A stretch of DNA of 64,000 nt, from the NCBI RefSeq assembly GCF_019880405.1, contig NZ_CP082269.1, forward strand, positions 4,194,837 to 4,258,836. Direction: 5' to 3'. Under the pieces are notes generated by a model. That model saw only the letters and a program-made list of their open reading frames with translations. It was not told where the DNA came from and made no database searches. The translations under genes and the position numbers were made by a program. Origin of the DNA: Enterobacter sp. C2 (GTDB taxonomy: Bacteria; Pseudomonadota; Gammaproteobacteria; Enterobacterales; Enterobacteriaceae). Every line of letters begins with the position of its first letter. Within the stretch, counting starts at the first letter, position 1. Positions 1-8,996 of this stretch are shown here, piece by piece.

Positions 1-955
1 AGAACGGTGAGGTGTTGACGTTGAAGAACATGGTCACGGTCGGCTCATCTACGGAGAGCGCCGGCAGCGCTTCGACGTTTTGCGGATCGCAAAGGGTGTC
101 GGAGATGTTCAGCTCGCCCAGACCGGTGATCGCGATGATATCGCCCGCTTCAGCTTCGGTGGATTCAATACGCTCCAGACCGAGGTGGGTCAGTACTTTA
201 CCCACTTTACCGTTGCGTGTTTTACCTTCGCTGTCGATCAGGGTGATCTGCTGGTTCGGCTTAACCTTACCGCGCTTGATACGACCGATGCCGATAACGC
301 CAACGTAGTTGTTGTAGTCCAGCTGAGAGATCTGCATCTGGAACGGACCGTCAAGGTCAACGTTCGGTGCCGGGACGTGGTCAACGATCGCCTGATACAG
401 CGGGGTCATGTCTTCCGCCATGTCAGTGTGTTCGTTACCTGCGATACCCATCAGTGCAGATGCATAGATGATCGGGAAGTCCAGCTGCTCGTCGGTGGCG
501 TCGAGGTTAACGAACAGATCGAAGACCTGATCCACAACCCAGTCAGGACGCGCGCCCGGACGGTCAACCTTGTTGATAACGACAATTGGCTTCAGGCCAT
601 GCGCAAACGCTTTTTTGGTTACAAAGCGGGTCTGCGGCATTGGGCCGTCCATAGCATCGACCACCAGCAGTACGGAGTCTACCATGGACATGACACGTTC
701 AACTTCACCACCGAAGTCGGCGTGACCCGGGGTATCAACGATGTTGATACGGTAGTCATTCCATTTAATAGCGGTGTTTTTCGCGAGGATGGTAATCCCA
801 CGCTCTTTCTCCAAATCGTTGGAGTCCATCACGCGTTCGGTAGTCTCAGCACGCTCGCTGAAGGTACCAGACTGCTGCAGCAGCTTGTCAACCAGGGTCG
901 TTTTACCATGGTCAACGTGCGCAATGATGGCGATGTTACGCAAATTTTCGATCAC
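1..955 (-). CDS. typA: Ribosome-associated GTPase BipA/TypA, N-terminal part
   Basis: This is the first ~318 codons of the translational GTPase BipA (TypA); the rest lies beyond the left edge. It starts at a GTG (953-955) reading M-I-E-N-L-R-N, with a GAGG Shine-Dalgarno just upstream, as in E. coli. The G1 motif AHVDHGKTT, the G3 motif DTPGHADF and the G4 motif NKVD can be read on the minus strand, followed by the start of the beta-barrel domain II (IGRIKRGKV). In the family it binds the 70S ribosome, resembles EF-G, and supports 50S assembly and growth at low temperature. It is divergent from glnA, with about 370 bp of regulatory DNA between them, as in K-12. Identification is certain; the C-terminal domains cannot be judged. 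Confidence 0.97.
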   Translation of the reverse strand, partial: MIENLRNIAIIAHVDHGKTTLVDKLLQQSGTFSERAETTERVMDSNDLEKERGITILAKNTAIKWNDYRINIVDTPGHADFGGEVERVMSMVDSVLLVVDAMDGPMPQTRFVTKKAFAHGLKPIVVINKVDRPGARPDWVVDQVFDLFVNLDATDEQLDFPIIYASALMGIAGNEHTDMAEDMTPLYQAIVDHVPAPNVDLDGPFQMQISQLDYNNYVGVIGIGRIKRGKVKPNQQITLIDSEGKTRNGKVGKVLTHLGLERIESTEAEAGDIIAITGLGELNISDTLCDPQNVEALPALSVDEPTVTMFFNVNTSPF

Positions 956-1106
956 AACTTTGCCTCAGGCATTAGAAATAGCGCGTTATTGTACACGTAT
1001 TAATCGCAGTACAGAACAGGATCACAAAGAACCTTTACAAACAATATAGAAAGTAGGGCTTTGTGATCGGTTTCACGAAGCGGTAGAGAGCCGCCTTAAT
1101 GTAAAT

Positions 1107-1254
1107 TGCACCAATAGAGTGCACTGCGACCGCGCATATGCACTATATTGATGCAAGATAACCATTATGGTGCAGCCCTTTTGCACTATGACGTGCATGA
1201 TAGCGCCTTTTGGGGGTGTTTTAAAAGTTGGCACAGATTTCGCTTTATTTTAGG
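1107..1254 (+). promoter_or_regulatory. glnA control region: NtrC enhancer sites and sigma54 promoter glnAp2
   Basis: The 372 bp between typA and glnA contain three NtrC-type dyads of the form TGCAC-N-GTGCA: 1107-1123, 1139-1155 (one arm ATGCA) and a perfect one at 1182-1197. The first two are the expected distant enhancer pair. A -24/-12 element with TTGGCAC from 1228 and the GC of TTTCGCTT at 1242-1243 matches E. coli glnAp2 and predicts a start near 1254. Established knowledge: phosphorylated NtrC bound at the enhancers activates sigma54 polymerase here under nitrogen limitation. A separate sigma70 glnAp1 probably lies upstream but I did not assign it. Confidence 0.9.
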
Positions 1255-1327
1255 CAAGGCGATTGTGCCACTTATAAAGTGTAGAACCTCGTTACCACGA
1301 CGACCAAAAATTCCGGGAGAGTTAAGT

Positions 1328-2737
1328 ATGTCCGCTGAACACGTTTTGACGATGCTGAACGAACATGAAGTGAAGTTTATCGATCTGCGCTTCACTGATA
1401 CCAAAGGTAAAGAGCAGCATGTCACTATCCCAGCCCATCAGGTTAACGCTGACTTCTTTGAAGAAGGCAAAATGTTTGATGGTTCTTCGATTGGTGGCTG
1501 GAAAGGCATCAACGAATCCGACATGGTGCTGATGCCGGACGCCTCTACCGCAGTTATTGATCCGTTCTTCGAAGAGACTACCCTGATCATCCGTTGCGAT
1601 ATTCTTGAGCCAGGCACGCTGCAGGGCTACGATCGCGACCCGCGCTCCATCGCGAAACGCGCTGAAGAGTACCTGCGCTCCACCGGCATCGCAGACACCG
1701 TTCTGTTCGGGCCAGAGCCAGAGTTCTTCCTGTTTGACGACGTTCGCTTTGGCGCCAACATTTCTGGTTCCCACGTGGCTATCGACGATATCGAAGGCGC
1801 ATGGAACACCTCCACCAAATACGAAGGTGGTAACAAAGGTCACCGTCCGGCGGTGAAAGGCGGTTACTTCCCGGTTCCGCCGGTTGACTCCTCTCAGGAC
1901 ATCCGCTCTACCATGTGTCTGGTGATGGAAGAGATGGGCCTGGTCGTTGAAGCGCACCACCACGAAGTAGCGACCGCAGGTCAGAACGAAGTGGCGACCC
2001 GCTTCAACACCATGACCAAAAAAGCGGACGAAATTCAGATCTACAAATATGTCGTGCACAACGTCGCGCACCGCTTCGGCAAAACCGCGACCTTTATGCC
2101 AAAACCGATGTTTGGCGATAACGGCTCCGGTATGCACTGCCACATGTCTCTGTCCAAGAACGGCACCAACCTGTTCTCTGGCGACAAATATGCTGGCCTG
2201 TCTGAAGAAGCCCTGTACTACATTGGCGGCGTAATCAAACACGCTAAAGCGATCAACGCCCTGGCGAACCCGACCACTAACTCCTACAAGCGTCTGGTCC
2301 CGGGTTACGAAGCACCGGTTATGCTGGCCTACTCTGCGCGTAACCGCTCTGCCTCTATCCGTATTCCGGTAGTAACCTCGCCGAAAGCGCGCCGTATCGA
2401 AGTGCGCTTCCCGGACCCGGCGGCTAACCCGTACCTGTGCTTCGCTGCCCTGCTGATGGCGGGTCTTGACGGTATCAAGAACAAGATCCACCCGGGCGAA
2501 GCCATGGACAAAAACCTGTACGACCTGCCGCCGGAAGAGGCGAAAGAAGTTCCGCAGGTTGCTGGCTCCCTCGAAGAGGCCCTGCAGGCGCTTGATGCAG
2601 ACCGCGAGTTCCTGACCGCAGGCGGCGTGTTCACTAACGATGCGATCGATGCCTACATCGCCCTGCGTATCGAAGAGAATGACCGCGTTCGTATGACGCC
2701 GCACCCGGTTGAGTTTGAACTCTACTACAGCGTTTAA
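1328..2737 (+). CDS. glnA: Glutamine synthetase type I
   Basis: Class I-beta glutamine synthetase, 469 aa, makes glutamine from glutamate, ammonia and ATP as a cytoplasmic dodecamer. The start at 1328 (M-S-A-E-H-V-L) follows GGGAGAG and gives exactly the E. coli length. The reading frame is open 60 codons further upstream, but that stretch contains the sigma54 promoter and an NtrC site, so it is not coding. Visible family marks are the catalytic-domain metal and ATP segments ([26 protein letters not shown]) and the adenylylation tyrosine in [10 protein letters not shown] near residue 398, the site modified by GlnE. It leads the glnA-glnL-glnG operon, with a partial terminator before glnL so that glnA is made in excess. 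Confidence 0.99.
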   Translation: MSAEHVLTMLNEHEVKFIDLRFTDTKGKEQHVTIPAHQVNADFFEEGKMFDGSSIGGWKGINESDMVLMPDASTAVIDPFFEETTLIIRCDILEPGTLQGYDRDPRSIAKRAEEYLRSTGIADTVLFGPEPEFFLFDDVRFGANISGSHVAIDDIEGAWNTSTKYEGGNKGHRPAVKGGYFPVPPVDSSQDIRSTMCLVMEEMGLVVEAHHHEVATAGQNEVATRFNTMTKKADEIQIYKYVVHNVAHRFGKTATFMPKPMFGDNGSGMHCHMSLSKNGTNLFSGDKYAGLSEEALYYIGGVIKHAKAINALANPTTNSYKRLVPGYEAPVMLAYSARNRSASIRIPVVTSPKARRIEVRFPDPAANPYLCFAALLMAGLDGIKNKIHPGEAMDKNLYDLPPEEAKEVPQVAGSLEEALQALDADREFLTAGGVFTNDAIDAYIALRIEENDRVRMTPHPVEFELYYSV

Positions 2738-2791
2738 TTTAGTAATGCTCTGCGTGAAAGTGCAGAGAATTTTAGTTGCCGTGGAAACTTT

Positions 2792-2816
2792 AGCCCATCC
2801 CTGATGGGCTTTTTTC
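2792..2816 (+). terminator. Intraoperonic terminator between glnA and glnL
   Basis: The hairpin AGCCCATC-CCT-GATGGGCT (2792-2810) is followed by a run of six T. It lies 55 bp after the glnA stop. In the family it ends most glnA transcripts, with some reading on into glnLG. Confidence 0.9.
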
Positions 2817-2860
2817 TCCACCAACGGCCTGATAATACGCGCTTTTTAGGTATAAAAAGC

Positions 2861-2882
2861 TATAATGCACTAAAACAGTGCA
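2861..2882 (+). promoter_or_regulatory. glnL promoter with overlapping NtrC operator
   Basis: A perfect -10 TATAAT (2861-2866) runs directly into the dyad TGCAC-N7-GTGCA at 2866-2882. An NtrC dimer here would cover the start site and repress the promoter, as known for E. coli glnLp, keeping basal levels of NtrB and NtrC low. Confidence 0.88.
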
Positions 2883-2904
2883 CCTCATTTCAGGAGACTG
2901 CTTA

Positions 2905-3954
2905 ATGGCAACTGGCACGCTGCCCGATGCTGGGCAGATCCTCAACGCTTTGATCAACAGCATCCTGCTGGTTGATGACGAGCTGGCGATTCACTACGCG
3001 AACCCTGCCGCTCAACAGCTGCTGGCACAAAGCTCACGCAAGCTGTTTGGTACACCTCTTCCGGAGCTGCTGAGCTATTTCTCCCTGAACGTCGCCCTGA
3101 TGCAGGAGAGCCTGGAGGCCGGACAAGGCTTTACCGATAACGAAGTCACTCTGGTGATCGATGCCCGCTCGCACATTCTCTCCGTCACGGCACAACGACT
3201 GCCTGAGGGGCTGATCCTGCTGGAGATGGCACCAATGGATAACCAGCGACGCCTGAGCCAGGAGCAGCTTCAGCAGGCCCAGCAGGTCGCCGCACGCGAT
3301 CTGGTACGTGGCCTCGCCCATGAGATTAAAAATCCGCTGGGCGGCCTGCGCGGCGCGGCGCAGCTGCTGAGCAAAGCGCTGCCCGATCCGGCGCTAACCG
3401 AATACACCAACGTCATTATTGAGCAGGCGGACCGGCTGCGTAACCTGGTGGATCGCCTGCTGGGGCCGCAGCATCCAGGTATGCACGTGACCGAGAGCAT
3501 TCACAAAGTCGCGGAGCGCGTGGTGAAGCTGGTCTCAATGGAGCTGCCGGAGAACGTTACGCTGGTGCGTGATTACGATCCCAGCCTGCCAGAGTTACCG
3601 CACGATCCCGACCAGATTGAGCAGGTTTTGCTGAATATCGTACGCAATGCTCTGCAAGCGCTGGGACCAGAAGGCGGCGAAATTACGCTGCGCACCCGTA
3701 CGGCTTTCCAGCTTACGCTGCACGGCGCACGCTATCGTCTGGCGGCGCGTATTGATATCGAAGATAACGGGCCGGGTATCCCATCGCATCTGCAGGACAC
3801 GCTGTTTTACCCCATGGTAAGCGGACGCGAAGGTGGCACCGGGCTTGGGCTGTCAATTGCCCGCAGTTTGATTGATCAACACTCCGGCAAAATTGAATTT
3901 ACCAGTTGGCCGGGTCATACCGAGTTTTCGGTTTACCTGCCAATTAAAAAATAA
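2905..3954 (+). CDS. glnL: Nitrogen sensor histidine kinase/phosphatase NtrB
   Basis: NtrB, 349 aa, phosphorylates NtrC under nitrogen limitation and dephosphorylates it when bound by PII. The start at 2905 follows CAGGAGAC and reads M-A-T-G-T-L-P, the E. coli length. An N-terminal PAS domain (about residues 10-115) precedes the H box [13 protein letters not shown] with the phospho-accepting histidine near residue 139. The N box ([10 protein letters not shown]), G1 (DNGPGIP) and G2 ([10 protein letters not shown]) of the ATPase domain are all intact. There is no membrane segment, in line with a cytoplasmic sensor. It is followed 11 bp later by glnG in the same operon. Confidence 0.99.
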   Translation: MATGTLPDAGQILNALINSILLVDDELAIHYANPAAQQLLAQSSRKLFGTPLPELLSYFSLNVALMQESLEAGQGFTDNEVTLVIDARSHILSVTAQRLPEGLILLEMAPMDNQRRLSQEQLQQAQQVAARDLVRGLAHEIKNPLGGLRGAAQLLSKALPDPALTEYTNVIIEQADRLRNLVDRLLGPQHPGMHVTESIHKVAERVVKLVSMELPENVTLVRDYDPSLPELPHDPDQIEQVLLNIVRNALQALGPEGGEITLRTRTAFQLTLHGARYRLAARIDIEDNGPGIPSHLQDTLFYPMVSGREGGTGLGLSIARSLIDQHSGKIEFTSWPGHTEFSVYLPIKK

Positions 3955-3965
3955 AGGTGACGATG

Positions 3966-5375
3966 ATGCAACGAGGGATAGCATGGATTGTTGATGACGA
4001 TAGTTCCATCCGCTGGGTGCTTGAACGTGCCCTTGCCGGGGCCGGCTTGAGTTGTACAACGTTTGAGAGTGGGAATGAGGTGCTCGATGCGCTGACCACT
4101 AAAACCCCGGACGTGCTGCTGTCGGATATCCGCATGCCGGGCATGGACGGTCTGGCACTGCTGAAGCAGATCAAACAGCGGCATCCCATGCTCCCGGTCA
4201 TCATTATGACCGCGCACTCCGATCTCGATGCGGCCGTCAGCGCCTACCAGCAGGGTGCCTTTGATTACCTGCCTAAACCGTTCGATATCGACGAGGCGGT
4301 GGCGCTGGTTGAGCGAGCCATCAGCCACTATCAGGAGCAGCAGCAGCCGCGTAACGTGCAGGATTTTGGCCCGACTGCGGACATCATCGGCGAAGCGCCC
4401 GCCATGCAGGATGTGTTTCGCATCATTGGCCGCCTCTCCCGCTCGTCGATTAGCGTACTGATCAACGGCGAGTCCGGAACCGGTAAAGAGCTGGTTGCCC
4501 ACGCGCTGCATCGCCATAGCCCGCGCGTTAAAGCGCCCTTTATCGCCCTCAACATGGCTGCTATCCCAAAGGATCTCATTGAGTCCGAGCTGTTTGGCCA
4601 TGAGAAAGGGGCGTTTACCGGCGCAAATACCGTTCGCCAGGGGCGTTTTGAGCAGGCCGACGGCGGGACGCTGTTCCTGGACGAGATTGGCGATATGCCG
4701 CTGGATGTGCAGACGCGTCTGCTGCGCGTGCTGGCAGACGGGCAGTTTTACCGCGTCGGCGGCTATGCGCCGGTGAAGGTGGACGTGCGCATCATTGCCG
4801 CCACCCACCAGAATCTTGAGCTGCGGGTGCAGGAGGGCAAGTTCCGTGAGGATCTCTTCCACCGCCTGAACGTGATCCGCGTGCATCTCCCGCCCCTGCG
4901 TGAGCGGAGGGAAGATATCCCCCGCCTGGCGCGTCACTTCTTACAGGTGGCCGCCCGCGAGCTGGGGGTGGAAGCCAAGCAGCTGCATCCAGAGACCGAG
5001 GCGGCGCTGACCCGCGTTGCCTGGCCAGGCAACGTTCGCCAGCTGGAGAACACCTGCCGCTGGCTGACGGTGATGGCTGCGGGTCAGGAGGTGCTGATTC
5101 AGGATCTCCCCAGCGAGCTGTTTGAGACAACGGTGCCCGACAGCCCGACCCAGACGCTGCCGGACAACTGGGCTACGCTGCTGGCGCAGTGGGCGGATCG
5201 CGCCCTGCGTTCCGGTCATCAAAACCTGCTCTCTGAGGCGCAGCCGGAGATGGAGCGTACCCTGCTGACCACGGCCCTGCGTCATACTCAGGGACATAAG
5301 CAGGAAGCGGCAAGGCTGCTCGGCTGGGGACGCAATACCCTGACGCGCAAGCTGAAAGAGTTAGGGATGGAGTAG
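3966..5375 (+). CDS. glnG: Nitrogen response regulator NtrC, sigma54 activator
   Basis: NtrC, 469 aa, activates sigma54 promoters such as glnAp2 and represses glnLp. The frame is open from a GTG at 3957 and has ATGs at 3963 and 3966; 3966 (M-Q-R-G) matches E. coli and sits 6 nt behind AAAGGTG. The receiver domain has the acidic pair DDD at 10-12 and the phosphorylated Asp near 54 in LLSDIRMPGMDG. The AAA+ domain carries Walker A GESGTGKE, the sigma54-contacting GAFTGA loop and Walker B GTLFLDEIGD. The C-terminal Fis-type helix-turn-helix is in GHKQEAARLLGWGRNTLTRK. It ends the operon and converges on hemN. Confidence 0.99.
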   Translation: MQRGIAWIVDDDSSIRWVLERALAGAGLSCTTFESGNEVLDALTTKTPDVLLSDIRMPGMDGLALLKQIKQRHPMLPVIIMTAHSDLDAAVSAYQQGAFDYLPKPFDIDEAVALVERAISHYQEQQQPRNVQDFGPTADIIGEAPAMQDVFRIIGRLSRSSISVLINGESGTGKELVAHALHRHSPRVKAPFIALNMAAIPKDLIESELFGHEKGAFTGANTVRQGRFEQADGGTLFLDEIGDMPLDVQTRLLRVLADGQFYRVGGYAPVKVDVRIIAATHQNLELRVQEGKFREDLFHRLNVIRVHLPPLRERREDIPRLARHFLQVAARELGVEAKQLHPETEAALTRVAWPGNVRQLENTCRWLTVMAAGQEVLIQDLPSELFETTVPDSPTQTLPDNWATLLAQWADRALRSGHQNLLSEAQPEMERTLLTTALRHTQGHKQEAARLLGWGRNTLTRKLKELGME

Positions 5376-5384
5376 CGGGAAAAC

Positions 5385-5410
5385 GCCCGGTAGCGCGATG
5401 CTTACCGGGC
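5385..5410. repeat. REP palindrome between glnG and hemN
   Basis: An imperfect palindrome beginning GCCCGGTA and ending TACCGGGC fills the 52 bp between the two convergent stop codons. It is a typical REP unit and probably helps end or stabilise both transcripts. Confidence 0.8.
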
Positions 5411-5427
5411 CTACCGATACCTGTCTA

Positions 5428-6801
5428 TTAAATCACGCGAGAAAACTGCTGCAGTCGCGCCTTCTGGCGCAGATAGGCGTCAAAGCACATGCAGATATTG
5501 CGGATCAGCAGCCGGCCTTTCGCCGTTACTTGAATGCCATGCGCATCCACCGCCACCAGCCCATCTTTTGCCAGCGGGGCAAGCAGATTTAAATCTTCCG
5601 CAAAGTAGTCGGCGAAATCGAGATCCCACTGTTTTTCTACTGCGCTAAAATCCAGCCTGAAGTTGCAGATCAGCGACTTGATGACGTCCCGACGGATGCA
5701 GTCATCTCTGGTCAGGGCAATGCCCCGCCACAGCGCGTTACCGGTCTCATCCACCTGCTGATAATAGTGCTTCAGCTCTTTTTGGTTCTGCGCGTAGCAG
5801 TCGCCAATCATGCTGATAGCCGATACGCCCATGCCTAACAGGTCGCTATCGCCCTGGGTGGTGTAACCCTGAAAGTTGCGGTGCAGCACCCCTTCGCGCT
5901 GGGCCACAGCCAGCTCGTCATCCGGGCGCGCAAAGTGATCCATCCCGATAAACTGATAGCCCTCCTCGGTGAGCGAGGTAATCGTCTGCTGCAGAATATC
6001 CAGCTTCTGCTGCGCCGAAGGCAGATCGGCATCCTTAATCTTCCGCTGCGCGGCAAAGAGCGTTGGCAGGTGCGCATAGTTGAATACGCTCAGCCGATCC
6101 GGGTTGAGCTCCCCAACGCGTTTCAGGGTGAAGGCGAAGCTTTCCGGCGTCTGCTTCGGCAGGCCGTAGATCAGATCGATATTGGTCGAGGTGAAGCCGA
6201 TCTCGCGCGCATGACGTAACAGCGCAAAGATAAATTCCTCATCCTGCTCGCGGTTGACCAGCCGCTGCACCTCTTTGTTGAAGTCCTGTACCCCCATGCT
6301 CAGGCGGTTAAAGCCCTCGGCGCGCAGGTGGTCGAGCACGTTCAGCTCTATTTCACGCGGATCGACCTCGATAGAGATCTCAGCGTCGGCGTTAAAATGG
6401 AAATGGTGGCGCAGAAGCCCCATCAGGCGGCTAATTTGCGCTTTGTTGAGATAGGTTGGCGTTCCGCCGCCCCAGTGCAGCTGGCTAACATGGCGACCGG
6501 CAAATAGCGGCGCACGGTGGATAATCTCCTGCTCAAGCGCATCAAGATACTGGTCTGCCTTATGCTGCTGGCGGGTGACGATCTTATTGCAGCCGCAGAA
6601 GTAGCACAGGCGATGGCAAAATGGGATATGCACGTAGAGCGACAGCGCACGCTCAGGATAGCGGGTCACGGCCTGCTGGAAATCTGCTTCGCCAAAGGTA
6701 TCGGCGAACTCAAGGGCGGTCGGGTATGAGGTATAGCGCGGCCCAGAATAGTTATATTTCTGGATCAGGGCCAGATCCCAGTCGATTAACTGCGAAGACA
6801 T
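5428..6801 (-). CDS. hemN: Oxygen-independent coproporphyrinogen III dehydrogenase
   Basis: Radical-SAM enzyme, 457 aa, converts coproporphyrinogen III to protoporphyrinogen IX in haem synthesis without oxygen. The start at 6801 (M-S-S-Q-L-I-D-W) lies behind GGAGTGAGC; an in-frame ATG 28 codons upstream lies inside the preceding small ORF region and is rejected. The 4Fe-4S/SAM motif is in PFCHRLCYFCGC near residues 60-71, followed by the WGGGTP segment and the HemN C-terminal domain. The length and the final SRVI match E. coli HemN. Its Shine-Dalgarno overlaps the stop codon of the upstream small ORF, so translation may be coupled. Confidence 0.99.
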   Translation of the reverse strand: MSSQLIDWDLALIQKYNYSGPRYTSYPTALEFADTFGEADFQQAVTRYPERALSLYVHIPFCHRLCYFCGCNKIVTRQQHKADQYLDALEQEIIHRAPLFAGRHVSQLHWGGGTPTYLNKAQISRLMGLLRHHFHFNADAEISIEVDPREIELNVLDHLRAEGFNRLSMGVQDFNKEVQRLVNREQDEEFIFALLRHAREIGFTSTNIDLIYGLPKQTPESFAFTLKRVGELNPDRLSVFNYAHLPTLFAAQRKIKDADLPSAQQKLDILQQTITSLTEEGYQFIGMDHFARPDDELAVAQREGVLHRNFQGYTTQGDSDLLGMGVSAISMIGDCYAQNQKELKHYYQQVDETGNALWRGIALTRDDCIRRDVIKSLICNFRLDFSAVEKQWDLDFADYFAEDLNLLAPLAKDGLVAVDAHGIQVTAKGRLLIRNICMCFDAYLRQKARLQQFSRVI

Positions 6802-6803
6802 GC

Positions 6804-6977
6804 TCACTCCTTCGGGTAGCGTCGCTGACGACGACGACGGCCTGGCCTGCCCCCATGACGAAGTGCAAGCCGGTTGCGCAGCCACTTTTGTCGCTGCGAC
6901 AACCGGCGTAGTTTAACGAATAACCACGCCAGATAACACATAACCGGAAGGGTTATAAGCAGGACGAGCAAGCCCAT
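6804..6977 (-). CDS. Small membrane-peptide ORF between yihI and hemN, unrecognised
   Basis: A 57-codon ORF starts at ATG 6975-6977 and stops at TGA 6804-6806, within the GGAG-TGA-GC-ATG that starts hemN. The N-terminal ~22 residues (MGLLVLLITLPVMCYLAWLF) form one hydrophobic segment. The rest is very basic, with runs of arginine (GRPGRRRRQRR) before the end YPKE. That is an N-out/C-in single-span profile. It begins 24 nt after the yihI stop, in the same frame. I do not recognise the product. Some gammaproteobacteria carry a DUF2489 membrane protein between yihI and hemN, so this could be a shortened relative, but that is a guess. No strong Shine-Dalgarno is visible, so expression may depend on coupling to yihI. 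Confidence 0.5.
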   Translation of the reverse strand: MGLLVLLITLPVMCYLAWLFVKLRRLSQRQKWLRNRLALRHGGRPGRRRRQRRYPKE

Positions 6978-7001
6978 GCTGTAAAGCGAGTAGTCCAGGG
7001 A

Positions 7002-7517
7002 TTAGTTGCCACCTTTGAGCAGGCGCATCATATCCTCTTTTTCCTCTTCCTCTTCTTCGTCTTCATCGTCGTCATAGGAGAGACCGAGCTGCTGCATCAG
7101 CGCGTCAATGCGGTCCAGTTTAGCGTCAACCCATGCCTGATCTTCTGCGCTCAGGGTGTCGCCATTCTCCAGACGTTCCAGCAGCGCATCCAGGCGCTCA
7201 TCAGTTTCCAGCAAATCCAGTTCAGCCTGCGGTGAAAGCATAGGTTTCTCGCTCTTGGGTTTGTGCTGACGGGTGACCGGAGTAGCGGTTACGCCCAACG
7301 GTACGGGAGTTTTACTGCCGATACGGGGATCTTTCTGCTGCTTCTGACCGCGCGAGCCGGATGCGCCATCGCTGCCGGTTGCACGGCTGCCTGCCGCATT
7401 GCCGCGATGCTTTTTATCACGCTTACGGTCGCGTGCTTCTTGATTGATTTCATCGCGCGTTTTGCGGTGCGCTTTTGCGGGGCCTTTGCCACGCGGAGAC
7501 GATGCGGGTTTATTCAT
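7002..7517 (-). CDS. yihI: Der GTPase-activating protein YihI
   Basis: YihI, 171 aa, is known in E. coli to stimulate the GTPase Der and so modulate 50S ribosome maturation. The protein starts with a lysine- and arginine-rich disordered stretch ([19 protein letters not shown]), then the conserved [12 protein letters not shown], the [20 protein letters not shown] helix region, and an acidic tail of D/E (about residues 148-162). The start at 7517 (M-N-K-P-A-S) best matches the E. coli N-terminus; a second ATG at 7520 directly precedes it. The upstream 20 codons of open frame are not supported by homology. It lies downstream of CsrC and upstream of hemN on the same strand. Confidence 0.93.
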   Translation of the reverse strand: MNKPASSPRGKGPAKAHRKTRDEINQEARDRKRDKKHRGNAAGSRATGSDGASGSRGQKQQKDPRIGSKTPVPLGVTATPVTRQHKPKSEKPMLSPQAELDLLETDERLDALLERLENGDTLSAEDQAWVDAKLDRIDALMQQLGLSYDDDEDEEEEEEKEDMMRLLKGGN

Positions 7518-7589
7518 CATAGTTGGTCTTTGAGCCGTTTTATTCAGTATAGAATTGCGGCGGAATCTAGCAGAAAGCAAGCAAAGAAA

Positions 7590-7831
7590 AAAGGCGACAG
7601 AGTAAACTGTCGCCTTTTTTCTTGACCACCCACCCTCAGCGGGTTAACTATTCCGTGTTTGCTTACAACCGACCCTGTTTATCCCTTAGCATGAACGTTC
7701 CCTGTTGCGGTCCATTTCCCTGTGTATCACGTCTCCTGACGTTCGCCATCCTGGCTATCCAGCGTCTTCGCCTCCTGGCGCTCCTGACCCCTTTTCCCTA
7801 AGTCACGTTCCTCGGCGCTCCTCGCCTTTGC
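7590..7831 (-). ncRNA. csrC: CsrC regulatory RNA (CsrA sponge)
   Basis: CsrC titrates the RNA-binding regulator CsrA. The location, between engB and yihI and read toward yihI, is that of E. coli csrC. Read on the minus strand, about 240 nt contain roughly 13 GGA motifs, many as AGGA in short hairpins. The RNA ends in the strong terminator AGGCGACAG-AGTAAA-CTGTCGCCT plus a U run (about 7590-7618). A TTGTTA/TAAAGT promoter with 16 bp spacing (7837-7864) predicts a 5' end near 7831. The internal sequence differs from K-12, but motif density, position and terminator agree. The exact 5' end is uncertain. Confidence 0.88.
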
Positions 7832-8103
7832 CCGCTACTTTACCGTGTTAGAAAAAAGTAACAAGACGCAAAGTGGCATAAAAAGCTAAATTCAGAAAAT
7901 TCTAATCAGACATCTCCTTGATTTAAATAGATTTATACCTTTAGCAAACCTGCAATTACTCTGAAATATCGCAGATGTAAAGTAGCCAATCTCTTACAAG
8001 GTCACTAGGCAGTAAGGCCATGAAAGGGGTATGGCGAGAAAAGCCGCCTTTTTCCTGCGTTCAGGTATAATCCCCCAAAGCTTTACTTATGGAGACGACC
8101 GCT

Positions 8104-8736
8104 TTGACTAATTTGAATTATCAACAGACGCACTTTGTTACCAGTGCGCCTGATATTCGCCACTTACCTGCCGATACCGGAATAGAAGTGGCCTTTGCTG
8201 GCCGTTCCAATGCGGGTAAATCGAGCGCCCTGAATACCCTGACGCATCAGAAGAGCCTGGCGCGAACCTCCAAGACGCCGGGTCGTACCCAGCTTATCAA
8301 CCTGTTTGAGGTCACAGAAGGCAAGCGTCTTGTTGACCTGCCCGGCTACGGCTACGCCGAAGTTCCGGAAGAGATGAAGATCAAATGGCAGCGCGCCTTG
8401 GGTGAGTATCTGGAGAAGCGCCAGTGCCTGCAGGGCGTGGTAATCCTGATGGACATTCGCCATCCGTTGAAAGATCTCGATCAGCAGATGATCCAGTGGG
8501 CGGTTGAGAGCGAAATTCAGGTGCTGGTGCTGCTGACCAAAGCCGACAAGCTGGCGAGCGGCGCGCGAAAGGCGCAGTTGAATATGGTGCGTGAGGCGGT
8601 GCTGGCGTTTAACGGTGACGTCCAGGTTGAGGCGTTCTCATCCCTGAAGAAGCTGGGCGTGGACAAGCTGAAGGCGAAGCTGGATAGCTGGTTTAGCGGT
8701 TTGACGCCGGTGACGGAAGCAGACGCCGAAGCGTGA
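8104..8736 (+). CDS. engB: Ribosome biogenesis GTPase EngB (YihA/YsxC)
   Basis: Essential GTPase, 210 aa, needed for late 50S assembly and cell division. I chose the TTG at 8104 (reads T-N-L-N-Y-Q-Q after the initiator) because GGAG at 8091-8094 is spaced right for it and the length then equals E. coli, which also uses TTG. An in-frame ATG at 8089 is possible but has no good ribosome site. Motifs seen are G1 GRSNAGKSS, the switch region [13 protein letters not shown]3 [10 protein letters not shown]4 TKADK and G5 FSSLKK. A TATAAT at 8066-8071 is the likely -10. It converges with spf at its 3' end. Confidence 0.97.
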   Translation: MTNLNYQQTHFVTSAPDIRHLPADTGIEVAFAGRSNAGKSSALNTLTHQKSLARTSKTPGRTQLINLFEVTEGKRLVDLPGYGYAEVPEEMKIKWQRALGEYLEKRQCLQGVVILMDIRHPLKDLDQQMIQWAVESEIQVLVLLTKADKLASGARKAQLNMVREAVLAFNGDVQVEAFSSLKKLGVDKLKAKLDSWFSGLTPVTEADAEA

Positions 8737-8741
8737 TCCAA

Positions 8742-8850
8742 TAAAAAACGCCCCAGTCATTACTGACTGGGGCGGCTAAAATATTCAGCCAAATCCGATT
8801 ACGTGAAGTAAAAGGTCTGAAAGATAGAACATCTTACCTCTGTACCCTAC
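8742..8850 (-). ncRNA. spf: Spot 42 RNA
   Basis: Spot 42 is an Hfq-dependent sRNA that represses secondary carbon-use genes (galK, gltA and others) when cAMP is low. The minus strand from 8850 reads GTAGGGTACAGAGGTAAGAT and continues almost exactly as in E. coli for 109 nt. It ends in the hairpin CCCCAGTCA-GTAA-TGACTGGGG with a U tail. Position between polA and engB is conserved. Confidence 0.98.
8785..8832 (-). CDS. spfP: Small protein SpfP encoded within Spot 42
   Basis: A 15-codon ORF inside Spot 42 reads MFYLSDLLLHVIGFG, the same as the SpfP peptide reported for E. coli Spot 42. In E. coli SpfP is known to reinforce the carbon-use regulation of the RNA by contacting CRP. The ORF is complete, with an AGAGG element 7 nt before the ATG. 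Expression here is inferred from conservation. Confidence 0.85.
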   Translation of the reverse strand: MFYLSDLLLHVIGFG

Positions 8851-8925
8851 GTCTTTAACTCTACTCTTTTTTTAGACAGTTACAAACGCTTTTTGTAATT
8901 TTTTTTCATTCTTTACATAGGTAAT

Positions 8926-8941
8926 TCTAATGATCATCACA
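8926..8941 (-). promoter_or_regulatory. CRP site upstream of Spot 42
   Basis: On the minus strand TGTGA-TGATCA-TTAGA lies about 80 bp upstream of the Spot 42 start. It matches the CRP site that represses spf in E. coli. Confidence 0.75.
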
Positions 8942-8996
8942 AAAAGCTCTATCTTATGTTGCTTACTTACATAAAACTGCGTCATTACGCCAAAGG

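Noticed and set aside
80..1003. A 307-codon plus-strand frame opposite typA
   Set aside because: Shadow of the typA coding strand; typA motifs are clear on the minus strand.
1148..1327. 60-codon N-terminal extension of glnA
   Set aside because: It contains the sigma54 promoter and an NtrC site; the 469-aa form begins at a proper ribosome site.
1322..2824. A 500-codon open frame antisense to glnA
   Set aside because: It mirrors the GC-rich codon pattern of glnA, has no family resemblance and no ribosome site. The same applies to long antisense frames opposite atpA, glmS, glnG and adeP.
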